DNA of 64,000 nucleotides from Sphingopyxis sp. (GTDB taxonomy: Bacteria > Pseudomonadota > Alphaproteobacteria > Sphingomonadales > Sphingomonadaceae), in assembly GCA_002733865.1 (NCBI GenBank), contig NVXM01000001.1:14206-78205 (forward strand), written 5' to 3'. How positions within the stretch are numbered: position 1 is the stretch's first letter; each line of letters starts with the position of its first letter. The translations under genes and the position numbers were made by a program. Shown here piece by piece: positions 15,342 through 24,062 of this stretch. Under the pieces are notes generated by a model. That model searched no databases. It was not told the DNA's origin and saw only the letters and a list, made by a program, of their open reading frames with translations.

Positions 15342-17549
15342 CTACTGGCTTGGCAGGTCTGCCAACAGCTTGTCGAGCGTCGCAGGATATTCGCGAATCC
15401 GGATTCCCGTTGCATTGTAGATCGCGTTGGTGACCGCCGCCGCTGCACCGCAGATCCCGAGTTCGCCAATGCCCTTGGCCTGAATCGGACTCGCCCATTC
15501 GTCGCGCTCTTCCAGCAGCACCACTTCAATTTGCGGCACGTCCAGATTGACCGGAATATGATATTCGGCGAGATCGTGGTTGACGATATGGCCGTCGCGA
15601 TTGTCGAACACCATTTCTTCGGTCAGCGCGCTGCCTATTCCCCAGATCATCCCGCCATAGCATTGTGATGTTGCGGTTTTCTCGTTCAGGATCCGGCCTG
15701 CACCAAACACCCCAAGCATCCGCCTGACGCGCGCTTCGCCGGTCACCGCATTGACCGCGACTTCGGCGAAATAGGAACCATAGGTTGCCTGCTGCATTTC
15801 CTCTAGCGTCTTGCCGGGTTCGATATGACCGGTCGTCGCAATCGGCTCGCCTGCCAGAAGCTCGGTAATCGGACGGGCCGCTTCGCCGCGACCGGCATAC
15901 CCGTCACCGAGCCGAAGATCGGATTCATCGATGCCGAGTTTTTTCGCAATTTCTTTCCGGATTTCCTCGCAGGCCAGAAACACGGCAGAACCCGTGGATG
16001 CAGCACCCCAGGATCCGCCGGACCCCGGTCCGGCGGGGAGGTCCGTATCACCCAAACTGGTCTCGACCCTGTCGGCTGGCAGGCCCAGCATTTCGCCCGC
16101 AATCTGCGTCAGAATTGCATAGGTGCCGGTCCCGATATCGGTCATGTCGGTTTCCACCAGCGCGCTGCCATTTGCCAGCAACGTGACCTTGGCTTTCGCT
16201 TCGGAAAGGATGTTGACGCGGGCGGCACCGGCCATCCCGTGACCGATAAGCCAGTCACCGTCCCGCAATGCGCCCGGTTTCTTGTTGCGCTTGTCCCAGT
16301 CGAACAGGCGTGCGCCTTCATCCAGCGCTTCTACGAACCGCCGCGACGAATAGGGAAGGTCCTGCTCCGGGTGACGGTCCGGAATATTGCGCTTGCGCAG
16401 TTCGACCGGATCGATGCCGGCAGCTTCTGCCAGTTCGTCCATCGCGTTTTCCAGAACCTGCATGCCCACCGCTTCGCCCGGTGCCCGGACAGAACCGCCG
16501 CAAGTGCGGTTGACCCGCGCCACTTCGATGCCGAGCTTGCGGTTCTTGCCGCCATACATGAAATGCGTCGCTTGGGTGACCGGCTCGTAAAAGCCTTCTC
16601 CGGGCAGGTTGGACACCAGGCATTCATGCCCGACTCCGGTCAAAACGCCGTCGGTCCCGCAAGCCAGGCGCACATGCTGCCGGGTTTCCGACCGGCGCAT
16701 CGTGGTTTCAAATACCTGCGGTCGTGACAGAGTCACGCACACCGGCTTGCCAATCTCTTTGGCCGCCAGCGCTGCCGACACCGCTTCCGGCGAAATCCCC
16801 AGCTTCGATCCAAAACCGCCGCCCACATAAGGCGACAACATCCTGATATTCTCCGGCACCATATTGAGCGCGTCGGCCAGTTCGTTGATATTATAATTGA
16901 GCATCTGATAGCTGCCGCGCAGAGTCAGCTTGTCACCATCCCAGCTCGCGATCGCGCAATGCGGTTCCATTGCGGCGCTATTGTGGCCCGGCGTGCGATA
17001 GACCTGATCGACGCTGAAAGCAGCGTCCGTCATCGCCTGATCAAGATTCCCCTGATCGAGCTGATCTTCGTCCGGCAAGTCGGTTTCGGTATCCTCTGCT
17101 TCGGGATCAAAGGCCGCATTGCCTTCGGCTTCATAGCGCACGGGCAATATATTCGCGGCGTGGCGAGCCTGTTCAAATGTTTCGGCGACCACCAGCGCGA
17201 TTGGCTGGCCGAAATAATCAACCTGCTTGGATCCTTGCGGCGGCGCTTCATTGGCCCCGCCCTGCGCCGGTCGTCTCAGCAAGCGGTCGTCGGTAATCGC
17301 AGCCAGAACACCGTCTTTGCCAATCATCCCGCTGCTCGCGACATCCGTCACGCGGCCTTTGGAGATCGTCGCACGGACCAGCACGCCATGGACCATGTCC
17401 GGCACGTCCCATTCATGGGCATAGGTCGCGCGACCGGAGACCTTGAGTGGCCCGTCCGGGCGATTCATCGGCGATCCGACCAGCCCCTGAACCATGTCGT
17501 CGAGCCGGTTGCGGGAGTCCGCCTGGTCCATTTTATGATGCGCGGTCAT
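15342..17549 (-). CDS. paoC: Molybdenum hydroxylase, molybdopterin-binding subunit (PaoC/YagR-like)
   Basis: This is the large catalytic subunit of a xanthine-oxidase-family aldehyde oxidoreductase (735 residues). Visible hallmarks are the glycine-rich PYVGGGFGSK, GGSVRAPGEA next to the Mo site, GPGSGGSWGAAST, and the catalytic glutamate in AKGIGELGICG near the C-terminus. The last motif and the subunit order match E. coli PaoABC rather than xanthine dehydrogenase, so aromatic or aliphatic aldehydes are likely substrates. The start overlaps the FAD-subunit stop (ATGA). It would be made in the cytoplasm, as its partners carry no Tat signal. No PaoD/XdhC-type cofactor-insertion gene is adjacent. 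Confidence 0.9.
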   Translation of the reverse strand: MTAHHKMDQADSRNRLDDMVQGLVGSPMNRPDGPLKVSGRATYAHEWDVPDMVHGVLVRATISKGRVTDVASSGMIGKDGVLAAITDDRLLRRPAQGGANEAPPQGSKQVDYFGQPIALVVAETFEQARHAANILPVRYEAEGNAAFDPEAEDTETDLPDEDQLDQGNLDQAMTDAAFSVDQVYRTPGHNSAAMEPHCAIASWDGDKLTLRGSYQMLNYNINELADALNMVPENIRMLSPYVGGGFGSKLGISPEAVSAALAAKEIGKPVCVTLSRPQVFETTMRRSETRQHVRLACGTDGVLTGVGHECLVSNLPGEGFYEPVTQATHFMYGGKNRKLGIEVARVNRTCGGSVRAPGEAVGMQVLENAMDELAEAAGIDPVELRKRNIPDRHPEQDLPYSSRRFVEALDEGARLFDWDKRNKKPGALRDGDWLIGHGMAGAARVNILSEAKAKVTLLANGSALVETDMTDIGTGTYAILTQIAGEMLGLPADRVETSLGDTDLPAGPGSGGSWGAASTGSAVFLACEEIRKEIAKKLGIDESDLRLGDGYAGRGEAARPITELLAGEPIATTGHIEPGKTLEEMQQATYGSYFAEVAVNAVTGEARVRRMLGVFGAGRILNEKTATSQCYGGMIWGIGSALTEEMVFDNRDGHIVNHDLAEYHIPVNLDVPQIEVVLLEERDEWASPIQAKGIGELGICGAAAAVTNAIYNATGIRIREYPATLDKLLADLPSQ

Positions 17550-18532
17550 GCGGCTGCTCCTTTGTCCGTGGCTTCCTGTAATACCGAAATCAACACCCGC
17601 CTGGTCAGCGGGATCTTGAAATCATTGCTGCCATAGCCCTGGGCCTCAGAGAGCAATTTGTCGGCAGCCTTGCCGAACAGGTCAGCCGACGGCTTTTGCC
17701 CGACCAGCAGCGCTTCCATGTCTGCATCCCGCCATGGCTTGTGTGCCAGTCCGCCAAAGGCGAGCGCCGCCGAAGCGATCGCCTCGCCATTCATCTCCAC
17801 AATCGCGGCCACCGAGCATAGCGCAAAGGCATAAGAAGCGCGGTCACGCACTTTGCGGTAAATCTGCTTGCCCTCAACCGGCGGAGGCAAAACCACTGCG
17901 GTAATCAGATCGCATGGCTCTAGAATATTGTCCCTCTCCGGATGATCCTCCGGCAACAGATGGAAATCCCGAACCGGCACCGTCTTCGGCTTGCCGTCGG
18001 CCATTTCAATTTCGACCTGCGCGTCCAGTGCCGTCATCGCCACCGCCATGTCGCCGGGATAGGTGGCAATGCAGGCATCGCTCGCGCCCAAGATCGCGTG
18101 AATGCGATTGAAGCCCGCCAGTGCCTGACAACCGGACCCAGGCTCCCGTTTGTTGCAGGGCATCGCTGTATCGTAAAAATAATAGCACCGCGTCCGCTGG
18201 CACAGATTACCCCCCGTAGTCGCCTTGTTGCGCAACTGGCCGCTGGCGCCGGCCAGAATCGCCCGTGACAGCACCGGATAATCCTGTCGGACCCGCGCAT
18301 CGGCGGCGCAATCGCTGTTGGTGACCAGCGCCCCGATCCGCAAGCCGCCCTCGTCCGTCTCTGAAATATCCGCAAGATCCAGCCGATTGATATCGACCAG
18401 CTTGTCCGGTGCCATCACCTCCAGCTTCATCAGATCGAGCAGATTGGTGCCGCCGGCAATATAGCTCGCATCGGCTGCCTGACTGATCGCATCGGCACGG
18501 TCGGTGGCTCTGGCATAAGTGAAGGGCTTCAT
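17546..18532 (-). CDS. paoB: Molybdenum hydroxylase, FAD-binding subunit (PaoB/YagS-like)
   Basis: The 328-residue subunit transfers electrons from the iron-sulfur clusters to FAD. It has the FAD-binding loop YIAGGTNLLDLMK near the start and the second motif TTGGNLCQRT. After that it carries a cysteine-rich insert, CQRTRCYYFYD then PCNKREPGSGC. This insert is the extra [4Fe-4S]-binding segment known from PaoB and absent from most CO- and xanthine-dehydrogenase medium subunits. The ATG at 18532 overlaps the stop of the 2Fe-2S subunit; a longer frame start is rejected because it lies inside that gene. Confidence 0.9.
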   Translation of the reverse strand: MKPFTYARATDRADAISQAADASYIAGGTNLLDLMKLEVMAPDKLVDINRLDLADISETDEGGLRIGALVTNSDCAADARVRQDYPVLSRAILAGASGQLRNKATTGGNLCQRTRCYYFYDTAMPCNKREPGSGCQALAGFNRIHAILGASDACIATYPGDMAVAMTALDAQVEIEMADGKPKTVPVRDFHLLPEDHPERDNILEPCDLITAVVLPPPVEGKQIYRKVRDRASYAFALCSVAAIVEMNGEAIASAALAFGGLAHKPWRDADMEALLVGQKPSADLFGKAADKLLSEAQGYGSNDFKIPLTRRVLISVLQEATDKGAAA

Positions 18533-19038
18533 GACTTGCCTCCCGCTACCTGCCGAATCGCATTGACGATATTGGGATAGGCCGCGCAGCGGCACAGATT
18601 GCCGCTCATCCGTTCCGATATCTCCTCGTCGCTCAGCGCGTCCGGTCCCTCGAGATCATCGGAAACAAAGCTCGGCCATCCCGCCTTCGCTTCCTCGAGC
18701 ATCGCGGTTGCCGAGCAGATCTGGCCGGGTGTGCAATAGCCACACTGGAAACCGTCATGCGCGACAAACGCCGATTGCAGATCGGACAAATGGCCCGGCT
18801 CGCCCAGCCCCTCAATTGTGGTGATTTCGTCGCCGTCATGCATGCAGGCCAGCGTCAGACAGCTGTTGATCCTTCGGCCTTCGACGATCACGGTGCACGC
18901 TCCGCATTGGCCGTGATCACAACCCTTCTTGGTTCCGGTCAGCCCCAGGTGGTTGCGCAGGGCGTCCAGCAACGTCACTCTGCTATCGGCCTCCAGCTTG
19001 TGGCTTTTGCCATTCACAGTGAGTTCTGTGGTTTCCAT
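18529..19038 (-). CDS. paoA: Molybdenum hydroxylase, 2Fe-2S subunit (PaoA/YagT-like)
   Basis: The 169-residue subunit has two [2Fe-2S] domains. The plant-ferredoxin-like one is seen in GCDHGQCGACTV with a fourth cysteine in INSCLTL. The alpha-helical one is seen in QCGYCTPGQI and SGNLCRCAAYPNI. It is the first gene of an operon whose three members overlap by ATGA junctions. E. coli PaoA has an N-terminal Tat signal that exports the complex to the periplasm; this protein begins directly with METTELTVNGK, so the complex is predicted to be cytoplasmic. Confidence 0.92.
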   Translation of the reverse strand: METTELTVNGKSHKLEADSRVTLLDALRNHLGLTGTKKGCDHGQCGACTVIVEGRRINSCLTLACMHDGDEITTIEGLGEPGHLSDLQSAFVAHDGFQCGYCTPGQICSATAMLEEAKAGWPSFVSDDLEGPDALSDEEISERMSGNLCRCAAYPNIVNAIRQVAGGKS

Positions 19039-19316
19039 GGATAAGCTGTCCTTTCACAACAGATTATAGATGCCCGCTCCCTGACGGTGGCAGCGTTCGC
19101 ATCTCTATTCCGGCGATTTGAAGCTGCCGGATGATGTTAGTCTTACGTCCTGCTCTGCTGATGGTTCCCGAACTCGCAACTATGACCCTCGCCGTCGCCG
19201 GACCGCCCCGCCGCTTAAACATTGCCCCGTGACGACAATGGCTGTACGGGCGGCATCTGTTTTCGGGCTACAGCCGATCATCAACCCGCATCTCGATCAA
19301 GGAATCATATTTTCAC

Positions 19317-19643
19317 ATGCCGCCATTTACACAACCGACTTTTCAGGAACGCACGCAAATGGCCGAGAAAGCCAAGCAGGCGGCCCTCAAGAAACTGAAG
19401 GCAAAGAAGCCGCTCAGTCCGGAAGTCATCGCAGAGCGCAAGGCCGCCGAACAAGCCCGTGAAGAGAAGCAGGCGGCCGCGAGCGCAGAAAAACGCGCCG
19501 CTTTCGAAAAGGAAAAGGCCGAGCGCAAGGCCGCGAAAGAGCAGGCCAAGCCGAAACTGGCCCTCGGACTCACGGAAACCGAGAAAAAAGCCGCTCGCGA
19601 CGAACGCTACGCGAAGCGCAAGAAACGCAAGAGCAAAAGATAG
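19317..19643 (+). CDS. DUF6481-like small lysine/alanine-rich protein
   Basis: The 108-residue protein is extremely charged, dominated by Lys, Ala, Glu and Arg, and is predicted to be one long helix or coiled coil (about residues 15-105), ending in the basic tail YAKRKKRKSKR. It resembles the short alphaproteobacterial family DUF6481. Function unknown; the composition would suit nucleic-acid or ribosome binding. AAGGAA lies 12 nt before the ATG. The 278 bp before it (19039-19316) contain no convincing gene. Confidence 0.7.
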   Translation: MPPFTQPTFQERTQMAEKAKQAALKKLKAKKPLSPEVIAERKAAEQAREEKQAAASAEKRAAFEKEKAERKAAKEQAKPKLALGLTETEKKAARDERYAKRKKRKSKR

Positions 19644-19674
19644 GCATCCCGCCCACGGGGCAGGCGCACCGCCG

Positions 19675-20310
19675 TTATCGTTGACGACCAGCCGGCCCGA
19701 ACCCGGGAGCAAAGAGCAGCTTCACATAAGACTGCATCAGCCGCACCTGCTGGGCCGTAATCGGCGGCTCGTCGAGCGCACGCGAGATCGTCAGGCCGCC
19801 CTCGATGACGGCGCTGACCATGTCGGCCAGCTGGTCGAGGTCGACATTGTCTCTCATGTCATGATTCGCAACAATATCCTCGAACATCGCCCGAAACCTG
19901 GTGCGCCAGCCAAGCACGGCTCGCTTGTTCGCCTCGCGCACCTCCCGGTTGAACAGCCGGTTCTGATAGGCAGCGGTGGCGACGATGCAGCCGGGGTGGC
20001 CATTGGGCATGTCATCCAGCATCTCGGCCATGAGCTTGAGACCGATCAACATGGTCTGCAACGGCCCTTCGCCGAGTTCAGCGGCCCGCCCAAACAGATC
20101 ATCGAACAGCTCGTTCTCAACCTCGATATGCCGCTCGATCAGCGCATGGGCGAGCGCGTTTTTGTCGGGAAAATGATAGAAAAAACCGCTGCGGGTAATC
20201 TCTGAGCCCGCGACTATTTCCTCGATCGAAGTGGCCTCAAAGCCCTTGGCGAGGATCGCGTCTTGCGCGACATCCATGATTTTCGAACGGGTTTCACTGC
20301 CGCGCGCCAC
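19675..20310 (-). CDS. TetR/AcrR family transcriptional regulator
   Basis: The protein has the TetR helix-turn-helix (FEATSIEEIVAGSEITRSGFF region) followed by a helical domain of the type often annotated TetR_C_11/TetR_C_33-like. I prefer the GTG at 20310 (AGAGGGA upstream; product begins VARGSETRSKIMD, 211 residues). An ATG at 20367 would add 19 residues that do not look like the family. It is divergent from the homocysteine S-methyltransferase gene, about 210 bp away, so it may regulate it, although the ligand domain does not reveal an inducer. Confidence 0.87.
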   Translation of the reverse strand: MARGSETRSKIMDVAQDAILAKGFEATSIEEIVAGSEITRSGFFYHFPDKNALAHALIERHIEVENELFDDLFGRAAELGEGPLQTMLIGLKLMAEMLDDMPNGHPGCIVATAAYQNRLFNREVREANKRAVLGWRTRFRAMFEDIVANHDMRDNVDLDQLADMVSAVIEGGLTISRALDEPPITAQQVRLMQSYVKLLFAPGFGPAGRQR

Positions 20311-20518
20311 TGTCTGTCCCTCTGCCTGCGTGGAGCGATACTGTACCACGAGTCCAGTTTTTCGCAACGCTCCGGCCGTCTCGGTCCAGAGTTTTTCGAT
20401 AAATTTCTGTAAATATTGATTTAATTACCAGTAGGAGAACCGGACCACAGATCGACTATCATAGCACAGCAGTTCAATAGATATGCCCCTCGCATCAAGA
20501 GATACGAGGAGATATTAT

Positions 20519-21463
20519 ATGAATACTATAGAGAAACTGCTGCGCACCGATCGCCCATGGCTTACGGACGGCGGACTGGAAACCTGGCTGTTCTTTCAGC
20601 AAGGCTTCTCTGCCCCGGAATTTGCCGCGATCGTCCTGCTCGATGAAGATGATGCCCGCGCAGCGCTGCGCCGCTATTTTGACGGGTTCCTCGAAATGGC
20701 CAGAGAGGCCGGCACTGGCTATGTTCTCGACACGGCGACCTGGCGCGGTACGCCAATCTGGGCGAGCAAGCTTGGCCTGTCCGAGGAAGGTCTGCTGCGG
20801 CTGAGCCGCGATGCCGTGGCCTTTGCTCGGGAGATCCGAAGCAACTGGTCTGACCGGGTCGCTGACGTCGTCATCAATGGTGTCGTCGGTCCAGCAGGCG
20901 ACGGTTATGAAGCGGGTACCATCGCCGATGCGGCAACGGCGCAGCACATCCACACGCCGCAAATCGCCGCGCTGGCAGAGAGCGGAGCGGATATGATCTC
21001 GGCGATCACGATGACCGGCATCCCGGAAGCGGTCGGCATCGCTCGCGCGGCAAAGGCAGCGGGATTGCCGTCGGTGATTTCCTTCACGCTCGAGACCGAT
21101 GGTCGGCTGCCCAGCGGCGATACGCTGGGCGCAGCGATCGAAGCGGTTGATCAGGCAACGGACGGCGCACCGGCTTACTATATGATCAATTGCGCCCATC
21201 CCGATCATTTCCGCGGGACCCTGGCCGACGGGTCCGACTGGCTGTCCCGCATCGGTGGTGTCCGCGCCAACGCCTCGCGCCTCAGCCACGCAGAGCTCGA
21301 CGAAGCCGAGAGGCTCGACGAGGGCAATCCTGAAGAATTTGGCTCGCTGCACCAGGAACTGGCCGAGCTACTGCCGTCCCTCCGTGTCGTCGGCGGATGC
21401 TGCGGCACCGACCACCGCCATGTCGGCTGCGTGTCGCACAATTTGCATAAACAGGCTGCGTAA
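20519..21463 (+). CDS. Homocysteine S-methyltransferase family protein
   Basis: The 314-residue TIM-barrel protein transfers a methyl group to a thiol, typically homocysteine, with a bound Zn. The zinc cysteines are visible: C in MINCAHPDH and the pair in GGCCGTDHRH near the C-terminus. The N-terminus has the family start LTDGGLETWLFF. Whether the donor is S-methylmethionine, betaine or another compound cannot be told; there is no B12-binding domain. ATG 20519 is chosen over an upstream ATG because GAGGAG precedes it. A strong terminator follows the gene. Confidence 0.88.
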   Translation: MNTIEKLLRTDRPWLTDGGLETWLFFQQGFSAPEFAAIVLLDEDDARAALRRYFDGFLEMAREAGTGYVLDTATWRGTPIWASKLGLSEEGLLRLSRDAVAFAREIRSNWSDRVADVVINGVVGPAGDGYEAGTIADAATAQHIHTPQIAALAESGADMISAITMTGIPEAVGIARAAKAAGLPSVISFTLETDGRLPSGDTLGAAIEAVDQATDGAPAYYMINCAHPDHFRGTLADGSDWLSRIGGVRANASRLSHAELDEAERLDEGNPEEFGSLHQELAELLPSLRVVGGCCGTDHRHVGCVSHNLHKQAA

Positions 21464-21476
21464 TCACAAGAGAATA

Positions 21477-21516
21477 GTTGCTCCCGGCTCCATCTGTCGG
21501 GAGCAACGTTTTGTTT
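21477..21516 (+). terminator. Rho-independent terminator after homocysteine S-methyltransferase
   Basis: GTTGCTCCCG (21477-21486) pairs perfectly with CGGGAGCAAC (21498-21507) around an 11-nt loop and is followed by GTTTTGTTTTCTTTT. A 10-bp stem with a T-rich tail 13 nt after the stop codon is a standard intrinsic terminator. Confidence 0.85.
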
Positions 21517-21547
21517 TCTTTTACGGAGCAGCCAACACCCGTCTTTC

Positions 21548-21591
21548 TTGGTAAAACCAAATGGGTTATATAACCCATTCACTTTTACCAA
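21548..21591. promoter_or_regulatory. 44-nt nested palindrome with a Zur-like core
   Basis: A perfect 20-bp palindrome, AATGGGTTAT/ATAACCCATT (21560-21579), is nested symmetrically inside a second 9-bp inverted repeat, TTGGTAAAA (21548-21556)/TTTTACCAA (21583-21591), with only a 3-bp mismatch between the two levels. The element could form a cruciform, bind a dimeric repressor, or act as a bidirectional terminator. The GTTATATAAC core resembles zinc-uptake-regulator boxes (TTATA-TATAA), and a TonB receptor gene follows 282 bp downstream, but the link is inference. Confidence 0.5.
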
Positions 21592-21873
21592 TAGAGCAAG
21601 CGATGAATATGGCGCCCGCTCACTGCCGATCGATCACACCCAAACACCGCCCGAGTTGCCCCTCCCCAAAAAAACAGGACTCATTTCTCGAAGCGCTGGC
21701 TCGTTGCGACCCGGCCAAGGATCATGTGATCGAACGTCTTGGCCAGATCGGCGTCGCTGGAGATAGTGGTCCGGATCACAGTAGCTCAGTTCTGTTAGGA
21801 TGAGAATCAGACCTTGATCTGGCTGCCACAACATTCTTATGCGGTTTCGCAAATCAGTTGATACGGGATTTTT
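21592..21873 (+). other. Gene-poor region before TonB receptor; doubtful small ORF
   Basis: Together with the terminator and palindrome this is a 410-bp stretch without a confident gene. An open frame from ATG 21603 to 21803 would give 66 residues (region SFLEALARCDPAKDHV is protein-like), but it has no ribosome site that I trust and no recognised family. The rest probably holds the promoter and leader of the TonB receptor. Confidence 0.3.
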
Positions 21874-23913
21874 ATGCCGCAAAAAGCAAGTTTCTACGCG
21901 TTCAGCGCGCTTTGCACTCTTCCTCTCGTAACACCGCTCAGCGCGCAGACGCAGCGCGCAGAACCGGCTGACAGAGACGACGATATCGTGGTTTACGGAA
22001 GGGCGTTGAAAGAAGTCGGCATCGCGCAGAGCGGGTCGCAAGGCACCGTCGGTTATGCTGATTTTGATGACGTGCCGATCTCCCGGACTGGCGAGCTGGT
22101 CGAGAATGTCCCCGGCGTCATCGCCACGCAGCATTCCGGCAGCGGCAAAGCGAACCAATATTTCCTGCGCGGGTTCAACCTCGACCATGGCACCGACTTT
22201 GCCGGTTTCGTCGATGGCGCGCCGATCAACATGCGCAGCCACGGCCACGGCCAGGGCTATCTTGATTTCAACTTCCTGTTCCCGGAAACGCTCGAGCGGA
22301 TTGATTATCGAAAGGGCCCCTATTTCGCTGACGTCGGCGATTTTTCCGCGGCTGGCACTGTATCATTTCGCACCAAAGACAACATTGGCCCCTTTGCCAA
22401 GCTGGAGGCGGGCGCTTTCGGCTTTCGTCGAGGCGTTGCGGGCGGAAGTACAGAGATCGGCAATCTCGATCTGCTGGTCGCGGGAGAAGCCCAATCCTAT
22501 GACGGACCCTGGGTCCTGGCCGAGGATCTTGAACGCTTTTCCGGACTGGTGAAACTCTCCGGCGGCAGCATCGGGGACAACCATTTTTCCTTGCAGTTCA
22601 ACGCCTATGATTCGCAGTGGAGGTCGACGGACCAGATACCGGAACGTGCCGTTGCGAGCGGTGCGATCGACCGGTTCGGTTTCGTTGACGGCGATCTCGG
22701 CGGCAACACCACGCGACTGGGCGCGGTGGCCAATGCCAATTTCGGGAATAGCAGAATCACCGCCTTCGCCACCTATTATGATTTCCGGCTGGTCTCGAAC
22801 TTCACCTATTTTCTCGAAGACCCGGTCAACGGTGACGAATTTGTCCAGCAGGATGAGCGATGGACTTTGGGTGGATCGCTTAGCCACACGATCAATATCG
22901 GTCCGGCATCGCTCGAGTTCGGCGGTGACCTCCGTCATGATGCAATCTCAGGCGTCGGCCTGTTCAATAGCGTCGGTGGGAAGCCGATAAACACCATACG
23001 CTTCGACCGGATCAAGGAAACCGGGCTCGCCGCCCATGCGACAGCCGAAGTAAAACTGGCGGATAATCTGCGCGCTTTTCTTGGTCTGCGCTACGACCAT
23101 CTGTTTTACGACGTGAACGCCGATCTTGCTGCCAACTCCGGCAATGGCGATGCAGGAATATTCGGCCCCAAGGCTGGTCTGGCATGGAAAGCCGCCGAGG
23201 GCTTGGAACTCTACGCCAATTATGGCCAGTCTTTTCATTCCAACGATGTGCGGGGCGCGACCATCGCCGTTGATCCGGTCAGCGGGCTGGCCGCGGACCG
23301 GGTACCGGTTTTTGCCAGAGCAGAAGGCGCTGAAGTTGGCGCGCGGATTGAGCGGGGCTCGTTCGATGCATCGATAGTCGGCTTCTGGCTGGCCCTCGAT
23401 TCAGAACTGGTCTTCGTCGGCGATGGCGGTGCTACCGAAGCCAATGACGGCTCCCGCCGCTATGGTGTCGAGGCCAGCATGTTCTGGCGACCAGCCAACT
23501 GGCTGACGATTGACGCGGCCTATGCCCACACCCGCGCCCGCTATGTCGGCCCGGCGGTCGGCCAGCGGTCTATCCCCGGGGCGGTGCCGGAAGTGCTGTC
23601 CGCCGGGCTGACCGTCAAGCCGCTCGAGAAGGTGACCCTGACCACGCAATTGCGTCATTTCGGCAGCGCGCCGTTGATCGAAGATGATTCAGTACGATCC
23701 GATGCCACGACTCTGGTCAATGTCGGCACCTATTTTGATGTCGGCCGACTTACGATCGGCGCGGAGCTGTTCAACCTGTTCGACGCAAAGGATGCGGACG
23801 TGACCTATTTTTACGAATCGCAGCTGGCGGGCGAGGCCGCGCCGGTTGAGGACCGCCACTTCCATCCGGTGGAGCCTCGCCAACTGCGTATCAGCGCGCG
23901 CTACCGTTTCTGA
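21874..23913 (+). CDS. TonB-dependent outer-membrane receptor
   Basis: The 679-residue protein has a signal peptide (about 1-25, ending LSAQTQ), a TonB-box-like DDDIVVYG (35-42), a plug domain (about 55-165) with ISRTGELVENVPGVI and the NQYFLRGF motif, and a 22-strand barrel ending in the aromatic RISARYRF. A histidine-containing segment, MRSHGHGQGYLDF, lies in the plug and could touch a metal. The substrate is not determined; the Zur-like palindrome upstream and this histidine motif make zinc a candidate. A membrane transporter gene follows on the same strand after 149 bp. Confidence 0.92.
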   Translation: MPQKASFYAFSALCTLPLVTPLSAQTQRAEPADRDDDIVVYGRALKEVGIAQSGSQGTVGYADFDDVPISRTGELVENVPGVIATQHSGSGKANQYFLRGFNLDHGTDFAGFVDGAPINMRSHGHGQGYLDFNFLFPETLERIDYRKGPYFADVGDFSAAGTVSFRTKDNIGPFAKLEAGAFGFRRGVAGGSTEIGNLDLLVAGEAQSYDGPWVLAEDLERFSGLVKLSGGSIGDNHFSLQFNAYDSQWRSTDQIPERAVASGAIDRFGFVDGDLGGNTTRLGAVANANFGNSRITAFATYYDFRLVSNFTYFLEDPVNGDEFVQQDERWTLGGSLSHTINIGPASLEFGGDLRHDAISGVGLFNSVGGKPINTIRFDRIKETGLAAHATAEVKLADNLRAFLGLRYDHLFYDVNADLAANSGNGDAGIFGPKAGLAWKAAEGLELYANYGQSFHSNDVRGATIAVDPVSGLAADRVPVFARAEGAEVGARIERGSFDASIVGFWLALDSELVFVGDGGATEANDGSRRYGVEASMFWRPANWLTIDAAYAHTRARYVGPAVGQRSIPGAVPEVLSAGLTVKPLEKVTLTTQLRHFGSAPLIEDDSVRSDATTLVNVGTYFDVGRLTIGAELFNLFDAKDADVTYFYESQLAGEAAPVEDRHFHPVEPRQLRISARYRF

Positions 23914-24062
23914 CGCACCACCGTTCGCCCGGTAGCGGGTCGTTCCCCCAAGGGGCTATCAACCCAAAGAGCGAATTCGGCGGCATTTTAAGAAACCTTT
24001 CGACAAGATATTGGCGAAAGGCCTATCCAGCTTTTTATTCGCCAACAACATCGGATCTTCCC

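Noticed and set aside
19118..19462. 114-residue plus-strand frame before the DUF6481-like gene
   Set aside because: It overlaps the DUF6481-like gene in another frame, has Arg/Pro-rich low-quality composition and lacks a ribosome site.
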